Of a DNA stretch of 64,000 nucleotides, positions 10,875 to 22,814 are shown piece by piece; position 1 is the stretch's first letter; the number at the start of each line of letters is the position of its first letter. Source of the DNA: Arachis hypogaea (taxonomy: Eukaryota > Streptophyta > Magnoliopsida > Fabales > Fabaceae); assembly GCF_003086295.3 (NCBI RefSeq), contig NC_092038.1, positions 131,677,132 to 131,741,131 on the forward strand. The letters are read 5' to 3'. The notes below the pieces were generated by a model, which searched no databases, was not told the DNA's origin, and worked only from the letters and a program-made list of their open reading frames with translations. A program made the translations under genes and the position numbers.

Positions 10875-12002
10875 CAGACCTCATCTGATTATAGTTTATT
10901 TGTCAAATTCATTGGTGATCAAATTTCTATCCTTTTAGTCTATGTTGACGACATTGTTCTCACTGGTAATTCCATTTCTGAACTTGCTGCCATTAAGTCT
11001 ATTTTACACCAACACTTTCGAATTAAAGACTTGGGCCCATTAAAATATTTTTTGGGTATTGAAGTTGCTCAATTAGAGAAGGGAATTTGCTTATCTCAGA
11101 GAAAATATTGTCTTGATCTTTTAGAGGATTCTGGTTTATTAGGTGCTAAACCTGCCTCTGTTCCAATGGATAGTACCACAAGACTATATCAAGACAAAAG
11201 TCCCCTGCTATCCGACCCTTTTGTATATCGTCGTTTGGTTGGCCGTCTTATCTATCTCACCACTACTCGACCGGACATTATGTATGCCACTCAACAATTA
11301 AGTCAATTCATGGCATCTCCTACTGAATCTCATCTTCAAGCTGCCAAGCATGTGTTACGATATCTGAAAACTAGTCCCGGCAAAGGACTTTTCTTTCCAA
11401 GGGAATCAGAAATTCAGCTTCTCGGCTTCAGCGACTCTGATTGGGCCGGATGTCCTGACACTCGGCGATCTTTAATAGGTTATTGTTTCTTCTTAGGCAG
11501 TTCTTTAGTCTCTTGGAAGACCAAGAAACAAACCACCGTTGCCCGCTCTTCCACGGAAGCAGAATATCGTGCACTTGCCAACACAACTTGTGAACTTCAA
11601 TGGATACTAAATGTGCTACAATTTTTACGCATCTCTCCTATCCGCCCACCAGTTTTATATTGTGATAATCAGAGTGCTCTTCATATTGCTGCTAACCCGG
11701 TTTTTCATGAACGGACCAAACATTTAGAGGTTGATTGCCACTTGGTTCGACAAAAAGCTCAAGCTGGAGTGATGAAACTTCTCCCAATTCCTTCTTCTGG
11801 CCAACTAGCTGACATCTTCACCAAGCCTTTGTCTCCTCAACCCTTCCATCTTAATCTGAATAAGCTTAGTGTTCTCGACATCTTTCATCCTCCAGCTTGC
11901 GGGGGCATATTAAACCACTCTTCCTCCTTAGCCCATGATAACAATAAAGACGTCTCACGGCCCACAAATTCAACCCAACAGAATACACAAATTAAATTAT
12001 AA
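10875..12002 (+). pseudogene. Copia 2 RT catalytic end and RNase H
   Basis: After the TAG, the frame reads SSDYSLFVK and the catalytic YVDDIVLTGN, then GPLKYFLGIEVA. RNase H follows with FSDSDWAGCPDTRRS, SSTEAEYRALA and LYCDNQSALHIAANP. The frame runs through the polypurine tract and about 95 bp into the 3' LTR before stopping at 12000-12002, so the last 31 codons are LTR sequence. Confidence 0.88.
11895..11907 (+). promoter_or_regulatory. Polypurine tract of copia 2
   Basis: A GCTTGCGGGGGC-type tract directly before the 3' LTR, the usual plus-strand primer of plant copia elements. Confidence 0.8.
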
Positions 12003-12204
12003 TTTAGTCTTTATCTTATCTTATAGTTATCTTTATCTTTATCTCTATCTTATCTTTATCTACTTTTATCTTTTATAGGCCAATACTCTATATATACTTA
12101 GTTTTACCTTCATAGTTTATAATTTTCATTCAACAATCAATAAAATTTCTTCATCTTTTTCTTTCACAATTTTCTTATTTTGCTATTCTTTCACAATTTT
12201 ATTA
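11908..12204 (+). repeat. 3' LTR of copia 2
   Basis: 297-bp repeat of 8093-8389, followed by the target duplication ATTAT. Confidence 0.92.
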
Positions 12205-12209
12205 ATTAT

Positions 12210-12480
12210 TACTTATAAATCTACACAAACAAATTGATAGATAATGTATACACATAAATATTTGTATTTTACACTGTTATGAATGTTGATTATATGTCAA
12301 GGAAGAAAACACCTAAGTTTTTTTTTTCTCAAAGATAAAATATTATTTTATTATTATAAAATAATAATGTTTCGTAAAAAAGTATAAAAAAAAGTTAGGT
12401 ATTTTCAATTATTATCAAATGTAATTGGAAGATAAATAGTTTAAGAAAGAGTAAAGTAAGAATAAAGAGAAATTGTTAGC
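12210..12480. other. AT-rich spacer
   Basis: Nothing recognised. Confidence 0.6.
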
Positions 12481-12499
12481 ATTCATCAGGTATGACTAT

Positions 12500-13370
12500 T
12501 GAGTTTACGCATTAGACTGTTGGCTTCTTGCACTATTTCCGGCGCTGGCTTATTAGCTTCTCAAAGACACATCTATTCCTCACTTTCCAAATGTTCCAAC
12601 ACAGCGCCGCGATGAAGAGAATCTTTTGTCTACCTTCGATTTGAGCCGCTGTCCAAGATAAGGCTCGTTGCCACCAATTGATGAAGGTCTTCTCTTCTCT
12701 CTGCCATAAGTCAGTGATTATTAAGCTTAAACTCCAGATTATTAAGACAGAGGGCATTGGAACAAGGTATGAAAAATTGATTCATCTTTCAGCATGCATC
12801 TTGGGCAACTAGCGGGGGTAGATACAAACCGGTTATGAATTTGTTGCAAAACCGGAAGCTTTTCATGAAGACTCTTTCATACAAAAATCTTAATTTTATG
12901 AGGTAATTTCAATTCCCAAATGCTATTCCATACTCTGTTGTTTTGTATGTTTTGAGGCATCAATGAAATAGGAAAATGAAAGAATCCATAAGCAACTTTG
13001 TATCCTGACCCAACTTCGTATATACCAAATTTTGTCCAGTACCAATTAACTTCATCCACTTTCTCTGTTAGTTTGATGGAAAAAATTTTATTGCATATAT
13101 CAACTGGAAGACTCAATCAGGTTTCTGTTCCAACTTCTATCAGAATTTAGTAATACAATAACATAATATACTTGCAGATTTGGTGGGATTGTCATTGCAG
13201 CTTGAAGGACATTAAAGGACAATGGTAGTGAGAGCTAAGAATCATGAAAGATACGGACATTAGCACCAGAACCTATTTTCCATAACAAGTCTTTTTCAAT
13301 CACCTTGCGATCTTTAAGAATACTTCTCCAGCCCCACAACGGTATGTTTTCTATCTCTGCATCTGCATAT
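12500..13370 (-). pseudogene. LINE (non-LTR retrotransposon) reverse transcriptase remnant
   Basis: Minus-strand pieces in order match the 3' end of plant LINE ORF2. First is LWGWRSILKDRKVIEKDLLW with WKIGSGANVRIFHDS at about 13250-13350. Then comes a zinc-binding RT block (WYWTKFGIYEVGSGYKVAY and IWELKLPHKIKIFV, 13116-12877). Next is CPRCMLKDESIFHTLFQC at about 12770-12830, then the tail ALCWNIWKVRNRCVFE (12757-12533). Several stops and frameshifts separate the pieces. The catalytic RT core and endonuclease are absent, so this is a 5'-truncated, decayed copy. Confidence 0.75.
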
Positions 13371-13390
13371 AAGAAAACACCTAAGTTGGG

Positions 13391-13890
13391 AGCTAACATT
13401 TTTAGTATTAAAAAAAAAGTTAGTTAATATTAGTTAAAAAAAAAGAAGAACCAATAATTAAAAAAAAAGGCTAATTATTTGGGGAATGGCCTCAGGAAAA
13501 TAGAAGTAAATATCTTGTGGCTCAAAAGGTGCCAGAGGTAAAGTCAACTCTTATAAATTCTGTTGTGTCGTTGTGTGAGATCAAAGGGGACAAGGGAGAA
13601 GAAAATAAAGAAATCTGTGAGCAGATGAATAATGAGACAAACAGAGAATTGTGAAAACGAACTTTATTGAATTTGAGCTAAGAACTACAATGGCAAATTC
13701 TCCCTATACTTCTCCAATTATTACAAAATTATACCGTGTTCACCCAAAATAACAACTATTCTAACTGAGAGAACACCCTAACTATCTAGCTACTGAGTTA
13801 GCATAAATAACTAACTACATATTTGAAATAGAAACTCAATAAACTTACTTATCAGAGTTAGCAAAGTAATATAATTAACTTAATTTAAAA
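13391..13890. other. Spacer, no supported gene
   Basis: AT-rich, with a stretch of more balanced composition at 13540-13860 that might be a degraded LTR. I could not find matching ends. Confidence 0.5.
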
Positions 13891-14052
13891 ATGCTATTTG
13901 TATACCAAAGTTAGCTATTAAAATCAGCCATCAATGTATTTGTGTATATATATATATATAGTTTAATTTATTTTTAAAATGTATTTATATTTCAGCATAT
14001 ATTTTATACTGATGACTGACTTTAATAGCTAATTTTAATATACACGTAGCAT
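13891..14052. mobile_element. MITE with 43-bp terminal inverted repeats
   Basis: The left end ATGCTATTTGTATACC and the reverse complement of the right end, ATGCTACGTGTATATT, continue into the shared TTAGCTATTAAA and TCAG.CATCA blocks for about 43 bp. The element is 162 bp with no coding capacity. A target duplication is not convincing. Diverged pieces with the TAGCTATTAAA motif occur near 15660-15780, 29600-29770 and 49950-50110. Confidence 0.65.
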
Positions 14053-15909
14053 AACTCAACTTAATTTATTGCATAAACCTCATGTGTTACATTCTCCACC
14101 ATACTTTGTTTTGACGTGCACTTTTTCACGGTCAAACTATTATATATAGCTGATACGTAATTTTAGAAATATAATCATTAATGTATTTTTTTTATTATGT
14201 TAAATTTTTTTAGAAAAAATAATTTTATCACGTAGTATAAGAATTTTTATGAATAACACAAATATTGAAACAAAAAATTCTGATTTATGAGTAACCTATT
14301 TGTTTCAAACATTTACGTTCTTGTATAAAAACAATATAGATAATCTACTGAAGTTACAAAATTAGGAAGCAAAGTTGGCATGGATGCATGGTTGTGATTG
14401 AAAAGCAGATATTGTGAATGAGAGACAAAATTAAAGAAAAGAGAAGTAAATATGTTGTCGTTATTAGCAAGTGCTATAAATGATGAGCAGAGTCTGGCCT
14501 ATATTTTAATTTTGTCTTTTGTTTCATCAATTAAATTTAAATATGGTGTGTTCTATAGCGTTTAAATTTTTACTCATATAATTCAAAAATAAAAAAATGA
14601 GTCCCACTTGTGTTTATCTTTATTTTTTGACAAATTAGGACACAATTTTCATAAACACCAAAAATTCTCCTTTAAATATACATAGATCCACATGCACTCT
14701 AGTGTTGTTTTTTCACAATACAAAAGTGAAGAGACAGAAGGTAAACTAATTAATTAATAAAAAAAGAAAATACATAAAAGCAAAGCATGATATTAGAAGG
14801 AAGATAACTATGATGATTTCCGGATGAGGACAACATATGATGAACTACAATTATGGTACTCAAACTTTATAGCGTGACATGCATGATTATTTAATTTAAT
14901 TTGATTTACGTTTAATTTCACCCCTGCCATATTTTGTGCAACATTCATGATGAATGATGCCAAGGAATTATGTTTGAGGGACGGTGGAAGCTAAGATCTA
15001 TATGGTAAAAATAAAAGGGACAAAGAGAACATTGAGAAAGATACTTCCATTCATTCACATGATGTCTATCTAAAAAGGTTAAATAAATAAAATGAGAAAG
15101 AAACGCTTCATTTTGTACGTCCCTTTTCTTTGCTAGCTCAAAATATCATGATGAAAGACACCATTCAATGTTTCTTCGATGTTGACACAGGCCGAGAAAT
15201 AGCTAGAATTCACCATGGAATCAAATTCAATTCAGGCATCATATCAAAACAAAATTCAATTCACTTCAGGAACCTCTGATCCCTTTCTCTTTATTTATTA
15301 TCTTTTACTTTAAAAGTGACTGTTTAAATTTTTTTTGTAGCTCAATTATTTAATGTAATTTGAAACCGAAAAAAATCAGTTTATAAAGAAGTGAATTCTA
15401 TAGTTTCTATAATTTGGTGCATAATTTATTTTTTATAGCAAATTTTGAATATTTAATAATTATTTATTTTTATATTTTTAAAATTAAATATTAATTTTTA
15501 ATATTTTTTAACTTCTAAGTACCATAGCATCCAATGTAGATAATAAAATATTTTTTTTAGTATCAGTTACATTATTTCGTATATGTTACATTATTTTTGT
15601 GTGACCTTAAAATTACAATTTAAGTCATAAAAATAATCACTAATATAATTATCAGATTATATTATATACATTACATTATTTAAGTCATAAAAATAATCAC
15701 TAATATTGTATATTCTAAAATATATTCTATATATAAAAATGACTAATTTAATAGCTAATTTTAAATATATATTAATTTGTTTTGCAGTTAATACTTTTTA
15801 TTTTTATCACAAATTTAGATTTTTAGATAAAAAATATTAAAATTTGTAAGGTTAAAAAATTCAAAAAATACCAGAAAAATATATATATAATATTTAAAAA
15901 AAACATGTG
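14053..15909. other. AT-rich spacer, no supported gene
   Basis: No ORF with recognisable protein sequence and no clear repeat boundary. A diverged copy of the 13891 MITE right arm lies near 15660-15780. Confidence 0.6.
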
Positions 15910-16290
15910 CACTTTTTTAAAAAAATTCAAATTTTTTACGACACTTTTTATTGAAATTAGCGGCAATTTTGAAACCGCGAAAAACAAATTTGCAAACGTC
16001 TAAAATAATCCTAAAATTGTGCCGATTTTTATCCATCAATAAACATGAGCGAAATCCTGACACTTGCATATCACGACAGTTTTGAACCGCCGCCAAATTA
16101 TCTATGGTAACATATTGATTCCGTAGCAGTTATACCAACAGTTACTAGAAAGTAAAAACAGCTGCAAAAACAACTGTTCACGCCACTAATCAAAGTGGTT
16201 TATTCAATCGTTGGTATTGATTTTTATGACAGTTTTAAACCGCCGTTAATCACAGAAAAAATCGTCGCAAATCTCTACTCTTTTGTAGTG
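15910..16290. mobile_element. CACTA-like non-autonomous element end
   Basis: The right end reads ...TTTTGTAGTG, the inverse of the CACTACAAAA terminus of CACTA transposons. Inside, the motif GACAGTTTTGAACCGCCG and variants recur at about 16073 and 16228 and, inverted, near 15957. Such subterminal repeats are typical of the superfamily. A matching but degraded left end (CACTTTTTT) is near 15910. The 3-bp target duplication does not match, so the left limit is uncertain. Confidence 0.55.
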
Positions 16291-18108
16291 TATGTAGCAT
16301 AGTTAAAAAAATTAATTTAAACATTCTCATTGTCAAATCAATCCTATCTTTTGTAATTAGATGTATTTTATCTAAATACATTAAGTTAAAAGAGTACAAT
16401 AGAGAATTAATTTAAAATAAGAAAAAATATATTTATACAGCTATATTAAAAAAATAATTTAAAATTATTTTATTTAATTAAATATTTATAATTTATATAT
16501 GATATTTATAATTATATATTTATACATTTAGTATTAATATATTATTAGATTATTCCAGTAATAACTAAAGAAAACAAAATAAAATAAAAAATAATTTTTT
16601 ATTGTGGTGGAAACATTTTTGTTTAAGTAAACTGATTATTTTTGTATCGGAAATTTCAGATTATCATCAAATTATCGATACCACAACTTTAGTCATTATT
16701 ATCAGTATTGTTAGTGATTGAACGTATGTATGTATCTAGACATTAATACAAAATTAATGATTGAAACTGTAATATTTATGGTTTAACCCTAACATTTATA
16801 TAAGTTGAATGAAACAACAAGGATGGATTATTATTTGTGAGAGTAGCGAGTGGCCATACCATCGCGGAGCTTAGGTACAAATGATAAGGACAGAAATAAT
16901 GATATGTTCTAAAGCAACACGCAAGAGAATCGTTATTGTTTGTCTTTGTTGGGAGAGAATTAATTGAAAGAGAGAAGGTGGTGGTTGTGGAGGAGAAGGC
17001 ATGCAATGTTATGGCAGCAAAACCAGTGGGCAATAGAACACATACTCACATATATAGCAGAGCAGTTTTAATTTTACTGACATATATGTATGTGAATAAT
17101 GATGATCGAGTGAGCCAGTATCATAGTACAAATTCAAGGGGTAAAGAAGGAAATAAAAATAATGCATTGCATTTTGCTTTGTCAACTCATCAACCATTGC
17201 TAGTGTTTGAAAAAAAAAACATCATTATCCTTACCGAATACTTAAAACATATGAGACAAACATGTTTCCAAAGGAGATATTTGAGTATCTGAAATTGTGA
17301 AAACCAGCGGCACTAGACAGCAAAAGCAATATTATTATTACCTTTGCTTGGCAGAAGAAATGATGAGCTCATGCAATGCATGTCTCATGGATCATTTACC
17401 TACCTCTAACTAAAAATAAATGATACTAATTAGGGGAGGAAATTCAGCACAACATATTAAGTTTCAAATGAGATATGTATGACTACACTGATTGTAACTA
17501 TGTATATACATATCTTTGAATTCTTTTTTTAACTAATAAAAGAAGAAAGAAATGAGACACAACGCAAGGGAAGATTATTAAGACTGGAATTCAATCACTT
17601 TAATTGTTTTTGTTTTTTATATGGTCACTTTTTGTTTAAAATGTTAAAAAAATTATATGTTATTTTAAAATATATATAATGGACGAACAATGAATAATTT
17701 TAAAATTTAGCTTTTTTTCTCTTAATAAATTATTGGTAAGCTTATCAAAATTACAGCAACAACAATCACTTTATTATTAGTACATTAAAAAAGAAATGTA
17801 TCTAAACACATTTTTGTAAGCAACAATTAATTTGATAATCGAGTTATGAATAATTAATTTAGAACAAGGAAAAAAATGCTTCCTCATTCTATAACAATAA
17901 GGATCACTTTTAGTGTTTTTATTTTTCGTAAAATTATGTTGCTTTCAAAATTTAATAACTCATTAGTAAATTTATACTTATATATATTGTTCAACGATTT
18001 ATTGAAAAAATAATTAATAAAAATTACAACGATAAAAATAAAAAATGTATTATAATTGTTAGAAACAAGAGAGTAATCTAAAAAAGTGTATTATTCAAGT
18101 TGTGTACA

Positions 18109-18110
<2 letters not shown>
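16291..18110. other. AT-rich spacer, no supported gene
   Basis: Short open frames at 16776-17292 on both strands have no recognisable domain and overlap each other. I see no splice-linked gene. Confidence 0.5.

Positions 18111-18172
<62 letters not shown>
18111..18172. repeat. (AT)31 microsatellite
   Basis: Uninterrupted AT dinucleotides. Confidence 0.95.
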
Positions 18173-18175
<3 letters not shown>

Positions 18176-18929
18176 GAGAATCAGAATAATAAAAATATAC
18201 AATTTTATAATTAATATATAGATATATTATATAAATATAAATGATATTAATTGATCTAATTTATTCTCTAACAATGATTAATAAATAATATTTTTATTTT
18301 TTAAAATTGTTGCAATTTAATATAATTTTATAATTCTTTTAACAATTATATATGTATAATTAAAATGAGAGACAATTAATTTTTTTATAAAAAAATATAA
18401 ATAAATTTACGGAAACATTTCTATTGGCTACACATGAACTTATTATTAATAAATTTCTGTAAATATATGATGATTTTGTAACTAATAGTTGAAATTAAAA
18501 GTGAGACGTAACCCTAAAATAAAGATGTGAATAGTAGTTTAGTTAAAAGGAAAATTGTAAAAGAAAGTTAAGGGAGGGGCGTGGGAGAAGTGAGAAGGAA
18601 AAAAGGCGACAAAAAAGGTTGGGGAGAGTTGGGTCAAAATGAAGAAGAAAGCATGGAAGAAAGAGAATAAGGGTGTTGTTGGTGTGATTGGGAGACAATA
18701 AAGTGGCAATAGTAGTGCCTTTGCCGGGTGCTGACCAAGACAGGGGCCTCTTCCCATCACTACTTATTAATAACCTTTTCCTTTTCCCTTTTCCCATCAT
18801 TACTCTCTCTTTCTCTTTCTCTTTCTCTTTCTCTTTCTCTTTCTCTCTCTTCCTACACACACTTGCCCTCTTTCTATTTGCCCTACTTCATTTTCAATTC
18901 TTTCCTGCCACTATTCACTACCTAATATA
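18173..18929. other. Spacer with a strong pyrimidine tract
   Basis: AT-rich to about 18540, then more GC. It includes a CTTTCT/CTTT repeat at 18801-18852. The charged KEKEKE ORF read on the minus strand is only a translation of this repeat. No protein is supported. Confidence 0.55.
18801..18852. repeat. (TCTTTC)n polypyrimidine microsatellite
   Basis: Repeats of CTTTCT on the plus strand, about 50 bp. Confidence 0.85.
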
Positions 18930-19332
18930 TTTAGGTTATGTTTGGTTGGAAGGAAAGAAATAGAGAAAAAGAAAATAGAAAGAAAAGAAAGAAAAGAAAA
19001 AAAATTGAGTAGATTGTTATTTTTTTTAGATGTGTTTGGATGAAAGGAAAATATGAAAGAAAGAAATGTTATAAAAAGACAATTTTATTCTTATAATATA
19101 AATGATATCAAAAAAAGTAAAGGGGTAATATTGAAAACAGAGAGAGATTTAATTTTCTCTCTATTGTTGGAGGGAAAAAAAATTAGTGGATCCCACCAAT
19201 ATTTTTCCATCTATTTTCCTTCCTCTCCCATTTCTCTCCTCAACCAAACAAGGGAAAATAACTATTTTCCTTCCTATTTCTTTCCATTCATTTTCCTTCC
19301 TCCCATTTTCACCTCAAACAAACACACCATTA
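18930..19332. mobile_element. MITE-like foldback repeat
   Basis: GTTTGGTTGGAAGGAAAG near the left and GTGTTTGGATGAAAGG at 19030 are mirrored by CTCAACCAAACA at 19240 and CCTCAAACAAACACACC at the right. The arms are purine-rich on one side and pyrimidine-rich on the other. Size and style suit a hAT-like MITE. Exact ends are uncertain. Confidence 0.45.
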
Positions 19333-19604
19333 AGGTGTATGCTATGATGTTTATATATGCTTGTCTAACTTACTAAAAAGAAATAAAAATTAATATTTAA
19401 ATTAAAAAATATAAAAGTAAACAATTTTTTAATATTTAAAATTTACTACAAAAAATAATTTCGATAATTTCGACACCAAAATTAAAGATATGGGAGTATT
19501 GGCCTATATTTAATAGGATTTTATTGAGCATTTCTTAAGATGATCTATTTCCCAATATTAAAAAATAATGTAAACAAAGATAATCAATAATATATAATCA
19601 TTTA

Positions 19605-20020
19605 TATTTTGTTTGGATAGAAAATAAAAAATGAGAAGAAAAAAAAATAAAAAAATAAAAAAAAAAGTTTTTTTGTTTAGATAAAAAAATTATAACTAAA
19701 TGAAATTATATTAATATTCTTAATTTTTTTTTCTTTTAATGTTAACACCATGGACAAATTAATAATTTGTCTTTCATTTTAAAATTGTCATCCCTTTTCA
19801 TCTCAAATTTGGAAGAAAAATTTGGGGTGGATCCTAGGCAACTATTTTTCCTTTCTTTCTAATTTCCATTCTCATCCATCAATGAAAAATGAAGTTTTTC
19901 ATTTATTTATTTTTTTTGTATTTTCTTTCTTTTTGATTTCCATTGATCCAAACATAAAGTTTTTCATTTATTTTCTTTTTTCGTATTTTCTTTTCTTTTG
20001 ATTTCTATTGATCCAAATAG
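19605..20020. mobile_element. MITE-like repeat with internal 65-bp tandem duplication
   Basis: Starts TTTGTTTGGATAG and ends TTGATCCAAATAG. The right arm is duplicated in tandem: a unit containing AAGTTTTTCATTTATT and ending GATCCAAA is present at about 19891-19953 and 19959-20018. It is related to the repeat at 715-985. Confidence 0.45.
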
Positions 20021-20838
20021 TGCGTTATCATTTACAAGACTTTTTAGTAACAAAAACATAAAGCATAAATTAAATCTATAATACAAAAAAAAGTTTACGT
20101 AATTAACACGTTTTTAATAAATTTTTATAATAAAAAATCTAAAATCAAATAAAAAATATCTAAAACTTACAAAAAAAAACGAAAATATTAAAAGAAAATA
20201 TATAGAATCTAACAAAAAATATCTAACATTATTGCAAAAGAATATTAGAATATGTGAGAAGTTGCAGTTGGAGGCAAGAACAATATATTTTACAACAAAA
20301 AATGTGTCTTGCGCTGTGATAATAGCGTTATTCTGGGATTGAACGACGATGCAGAAAGAGAAATTACAACTCTAGACGAGAAACAAAAAAGACCTCACAA
20401 AAAATAAACATTCAAAACTTGATTAAAGAATTTTTAAAATTTAATAAAAAAATATTCAAAACTATTTTAAAATAGAACATCCAAATCTAAGAAAAAGTAT
20501 TTAAAATCTAAGAAAAATATCTAAAATCTAAAAAAAAACAAACGTTTAGAATCTAATTAAAAATCATCTAAAATATAACAAAAAAAAATCATCACAAACA
20601 TAACAATCAGATAAAGAAAAAGAAGAAAAATGATGATGAACGAGAATAATGAAAAAAAAAAGAAGAAAAAAACAGAAAAGCAAAAAAAGAAACAGTAACA
20701 ACAACAAAAAAGAAGAAAAATATGATGGTGAAAATTTAATTGTAGTACGATGATAGAAATGATCTTGTAGAAGAGTGTTGTCATTGAAAAAAAATCATGA
20801 GAGAAAAGAAAAATAAAAATTTTAGTTCTTTTTTATTG
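20021..20838. other. AT-rich repeat tract with ATCTAAAA units
   Basis: Many short ATCTAAAATCTAAAA-type units between 20130 and 20580. An A/G-rich stretch at 20600-20800 shares the ACAGTAACAACAACAA module with the inverted repeat near 28210. No coding. Confidence 0.5.
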
Positions 20839-21009
20839 TAAAAATAAGGGTTAAGTATTGTTTTTGTCCCTAACGTCTTGAGTCAAAATCAAAATCGTCC
20901 CCGACCTTATTTCGTTATTAAAATCATCCTCAACGTTTAAAAATGTTTTAAAATCATCCTTTTTCGAATTTTTGGACCAAAATACCTTCGTCATCATAAA
21001 AAAAAAGAA

Positions 21010-21250
21010 AACAGGGGAGGGGCAGGGGAAAGGGGAGAAGGGAAAAGGAGAAGGGCAAGGGGGCAGGGGAGAAGGGAAAAGGGAGAAGGGAAGGGGGAAG
21101 GGGAAGGGGAAGGAGGGGAGACGGCGCCGGCGAAGGAGGAAACAGGAAAGGATGTGTGTGGGGGGGGGGAGAGGAAAGGACGCGGGGTGGGGTGGGGGAA
21201 GGGGTGTGGGGGAGGAGGAGGGGGAAAGGGAAAGGGGGAGGGGGACGGCG
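21010..21250. repeat. G-tract-rich low-complexity core
   Basis: About 240 bp of GGGGAGGGGAAGGG-type sequence on the plus strand with dozens of runs of three or more G. Four-stranded G-quadruplex formation is plausible on the plus strand. Confidence 0.85.
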
Positions 21251-21440
21251 GCGGCGAAGCTTGGAGCCGCTGTCGCCGTCGTCGTGGCTGTCGCTGTTGG
21301 AGATCGCGAGGTAGAAAGGAGATGCGAGCCACTGTCGCCGCCTCACTACCTCGCTGCCTCATCTGCATCGCTTTCTGCTTCTGCATCTTACTTCTGCTTT
21401 CTTACTTTCTTGCTTTCTTATTTTCTGTTTCTGCTTCTTG

Positions 21441-21595
21441 GTTTGGTGTTGTTTGGTGTTGTTGATGTTGTTTGGTGTTCTTGGTGTTAGTGTTGGTTGG
21501 TGTTGGTGTTGGTGTTGGTTGGTGTTGGTGTTGGTGTTGGTGTTGGTGTTGGTGGTTGTGGTGGTAATGTTGGTGGCAGTGGAGGTGGTGGGGTG
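21441..21595. repeat. (GTTGGT)n minisatellite
   Basis: Irregular repeats of GTTGGTGTTGGT inside the foldback element, G/T-only on the plus strand. Confidence 0.85.
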
Positions 21596-21769
21596 AGGAA
21601 GGTGAATAGGAAAATAATGATGATGAGGGTATTTTGGTCCAATAATTCGGGAAAAGATGATTTTAAAACATTTTTGAACGTTTGGAATGATTTTAAAAAC
21701 GAAAAAAGGTCGAGGACGATTTTGATTTTGAGACGTTAAGGACGAAAACAATACTTAACCCTAAAAATA

Positions 21770-22814
21770 AAAATGCAAATAAATTTTTAAAATTTTAAAA
21801 TTTTATTTTTTTAATAATTTAAAAAAATCAAATTAATTGATATTTTAATTGACTATCTAAAAAGACTGTAAGTAATTGACTAATTGTAGTTAGCTCACAT
21901 CCTAATTATGTAAAATAAATAAATAAATAAAGATGGCAACAGTAAAAGGAGTGAAGGGACGGGAGTAGTATTATTACGTGGTTTCTCTGTCCTATTAATT
22001 GTGCTGTAAATCGGTTCTAGCACGCTTGTACTATATATGTATCATCCTTAGTTAATTGGTCATGCACGCTTTAAGCACATATTTGATTTTTTCCCTTTAT
22101 ATAAAATAATTGTTATTCGTTACGCCTTGTATGTGCAGTTGCACCGTTATCCGTTACTATTTGATTTTCTATTATTAGAAGAAATTCAAGGAGCATCATA
22201 CATACCTAGACTGATGTTGAAATTAATAAATGAAACCCTCTCACGAAGTAAGTAATTTTATAATCGGGTGAAGAATGACACATCAACTGAATTAGAGTAC
22301 TAGATGTCCAGATCTTTCATGTGAAAATTCCACGTATAAATACCTTGGAAACTTTTATTGTAAATTTGTTTGGGTTCTAGATTATTAGACTACAACTTAG
22401 AAGTGGACATAACTGAATTGACAGGTGAGTAATAATAAACGTGTATATCCACTATAAAACATACAACCTTATTGTGTTATGTGGAATTAATGAAACCAAA
22501 TAAATGTGTGATGAATACGGCTGGGATGGTGGGTTGAGATGAGAATAATATATTGGCAATATTTTAACCTGTGGTTATAGATACTCATGCCTATACATTA
22601 AAACAAAGAGGTATTATTCTAAGAAAAAAAAAATCAGTCCAAATAATTAAAAATTATTTTATTTAATATTTATTAATTATGGTTAGAATTAATAAATAAT
22701 AAATGAAATAAAATTTGATTATTTTAATTAATTTTATTTTTTAAGTATTATTGTATTCTAAAATTAATCATTTCATCCAATAATATATCTATTTTACAGA
22801 TTTTTATATTTTAT
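21770..22814. other. AT-rich spacer, no supported gene
   Basis: No coding signal or repeat boundary recognised. Confidence 0.55.

Larger units (their letters stand above)
8088..12209 (+). mobile_element. Ty1-copia element lacking most of gag (copia 2), with target duplications
   Basis: LTRs of 297 bp at 8093-8389 and 11908-12204 are bounded by a perfect 5-bp duplication ATTAT (8088-8092 and 12205-12209). An initiator-Met primer-binding site follows the 5' LTR, and a GCTTGCGGGGGC purine tract precedes the 3' LTR. The LTRs differ at 7 of 297 positions. The LTR ends are TA...TA rather than TG...CA. Pol is present but carries at least four stop codons and one frameshift. Gag is reduced to a short leader, so this copy is dead and could only have moved with helper proteins. 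Confidence 0.92.
20847..21762. mobile_element. Foldback (long-TIR) element with GC-rich core
   Basis: The first 150 bp (AGGGTTAAGTATTGTTTTTG...) and the last 150 bp are near-perfect inverted repeats. Shared blocks include AAAATCAAAATCGTCC, ATGTTTTAAAATCATC and TTGGACCAAAATACC. AAAAATA lies on both sides (20840-20846 and 21763-21769) and may be a short, low-complexity target duplication. The core is strikingly GC-rich and low in complexity compared with everything around it. It looks like a Mutator-like or foldback MITE that has acquired foreign sequence. No transposase is present. Confidence 0.75.

Noticed and set aside
12533..13116. Two minus-strand ORFs as independent genes
   Set aside because: They are pieces of one decayed LINE RT.
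16776..17292. Small gene on either strand
   Set aside because: Overlapping ORFs of 85 and 118 codons, no domain, no conserved splice signals.
18543..18860. KEKEKE-rich ORF
   Set aside because: Translation of the CTTTCT microsatellite plus adjacent sequence; no start context or homology.
20954..21490. Long ORFs on both strands (up to 172 codons) in the foldback core
   Set aside because: They are translations of G-rich low-complexity sequence, open in several frames at once, with no domain.
21359..21751. 130-codon minus-strand ORF rich in NTNTNT
   Set aside because: Produced by the GTTGGT minisatellite and the inverted-repeat end.
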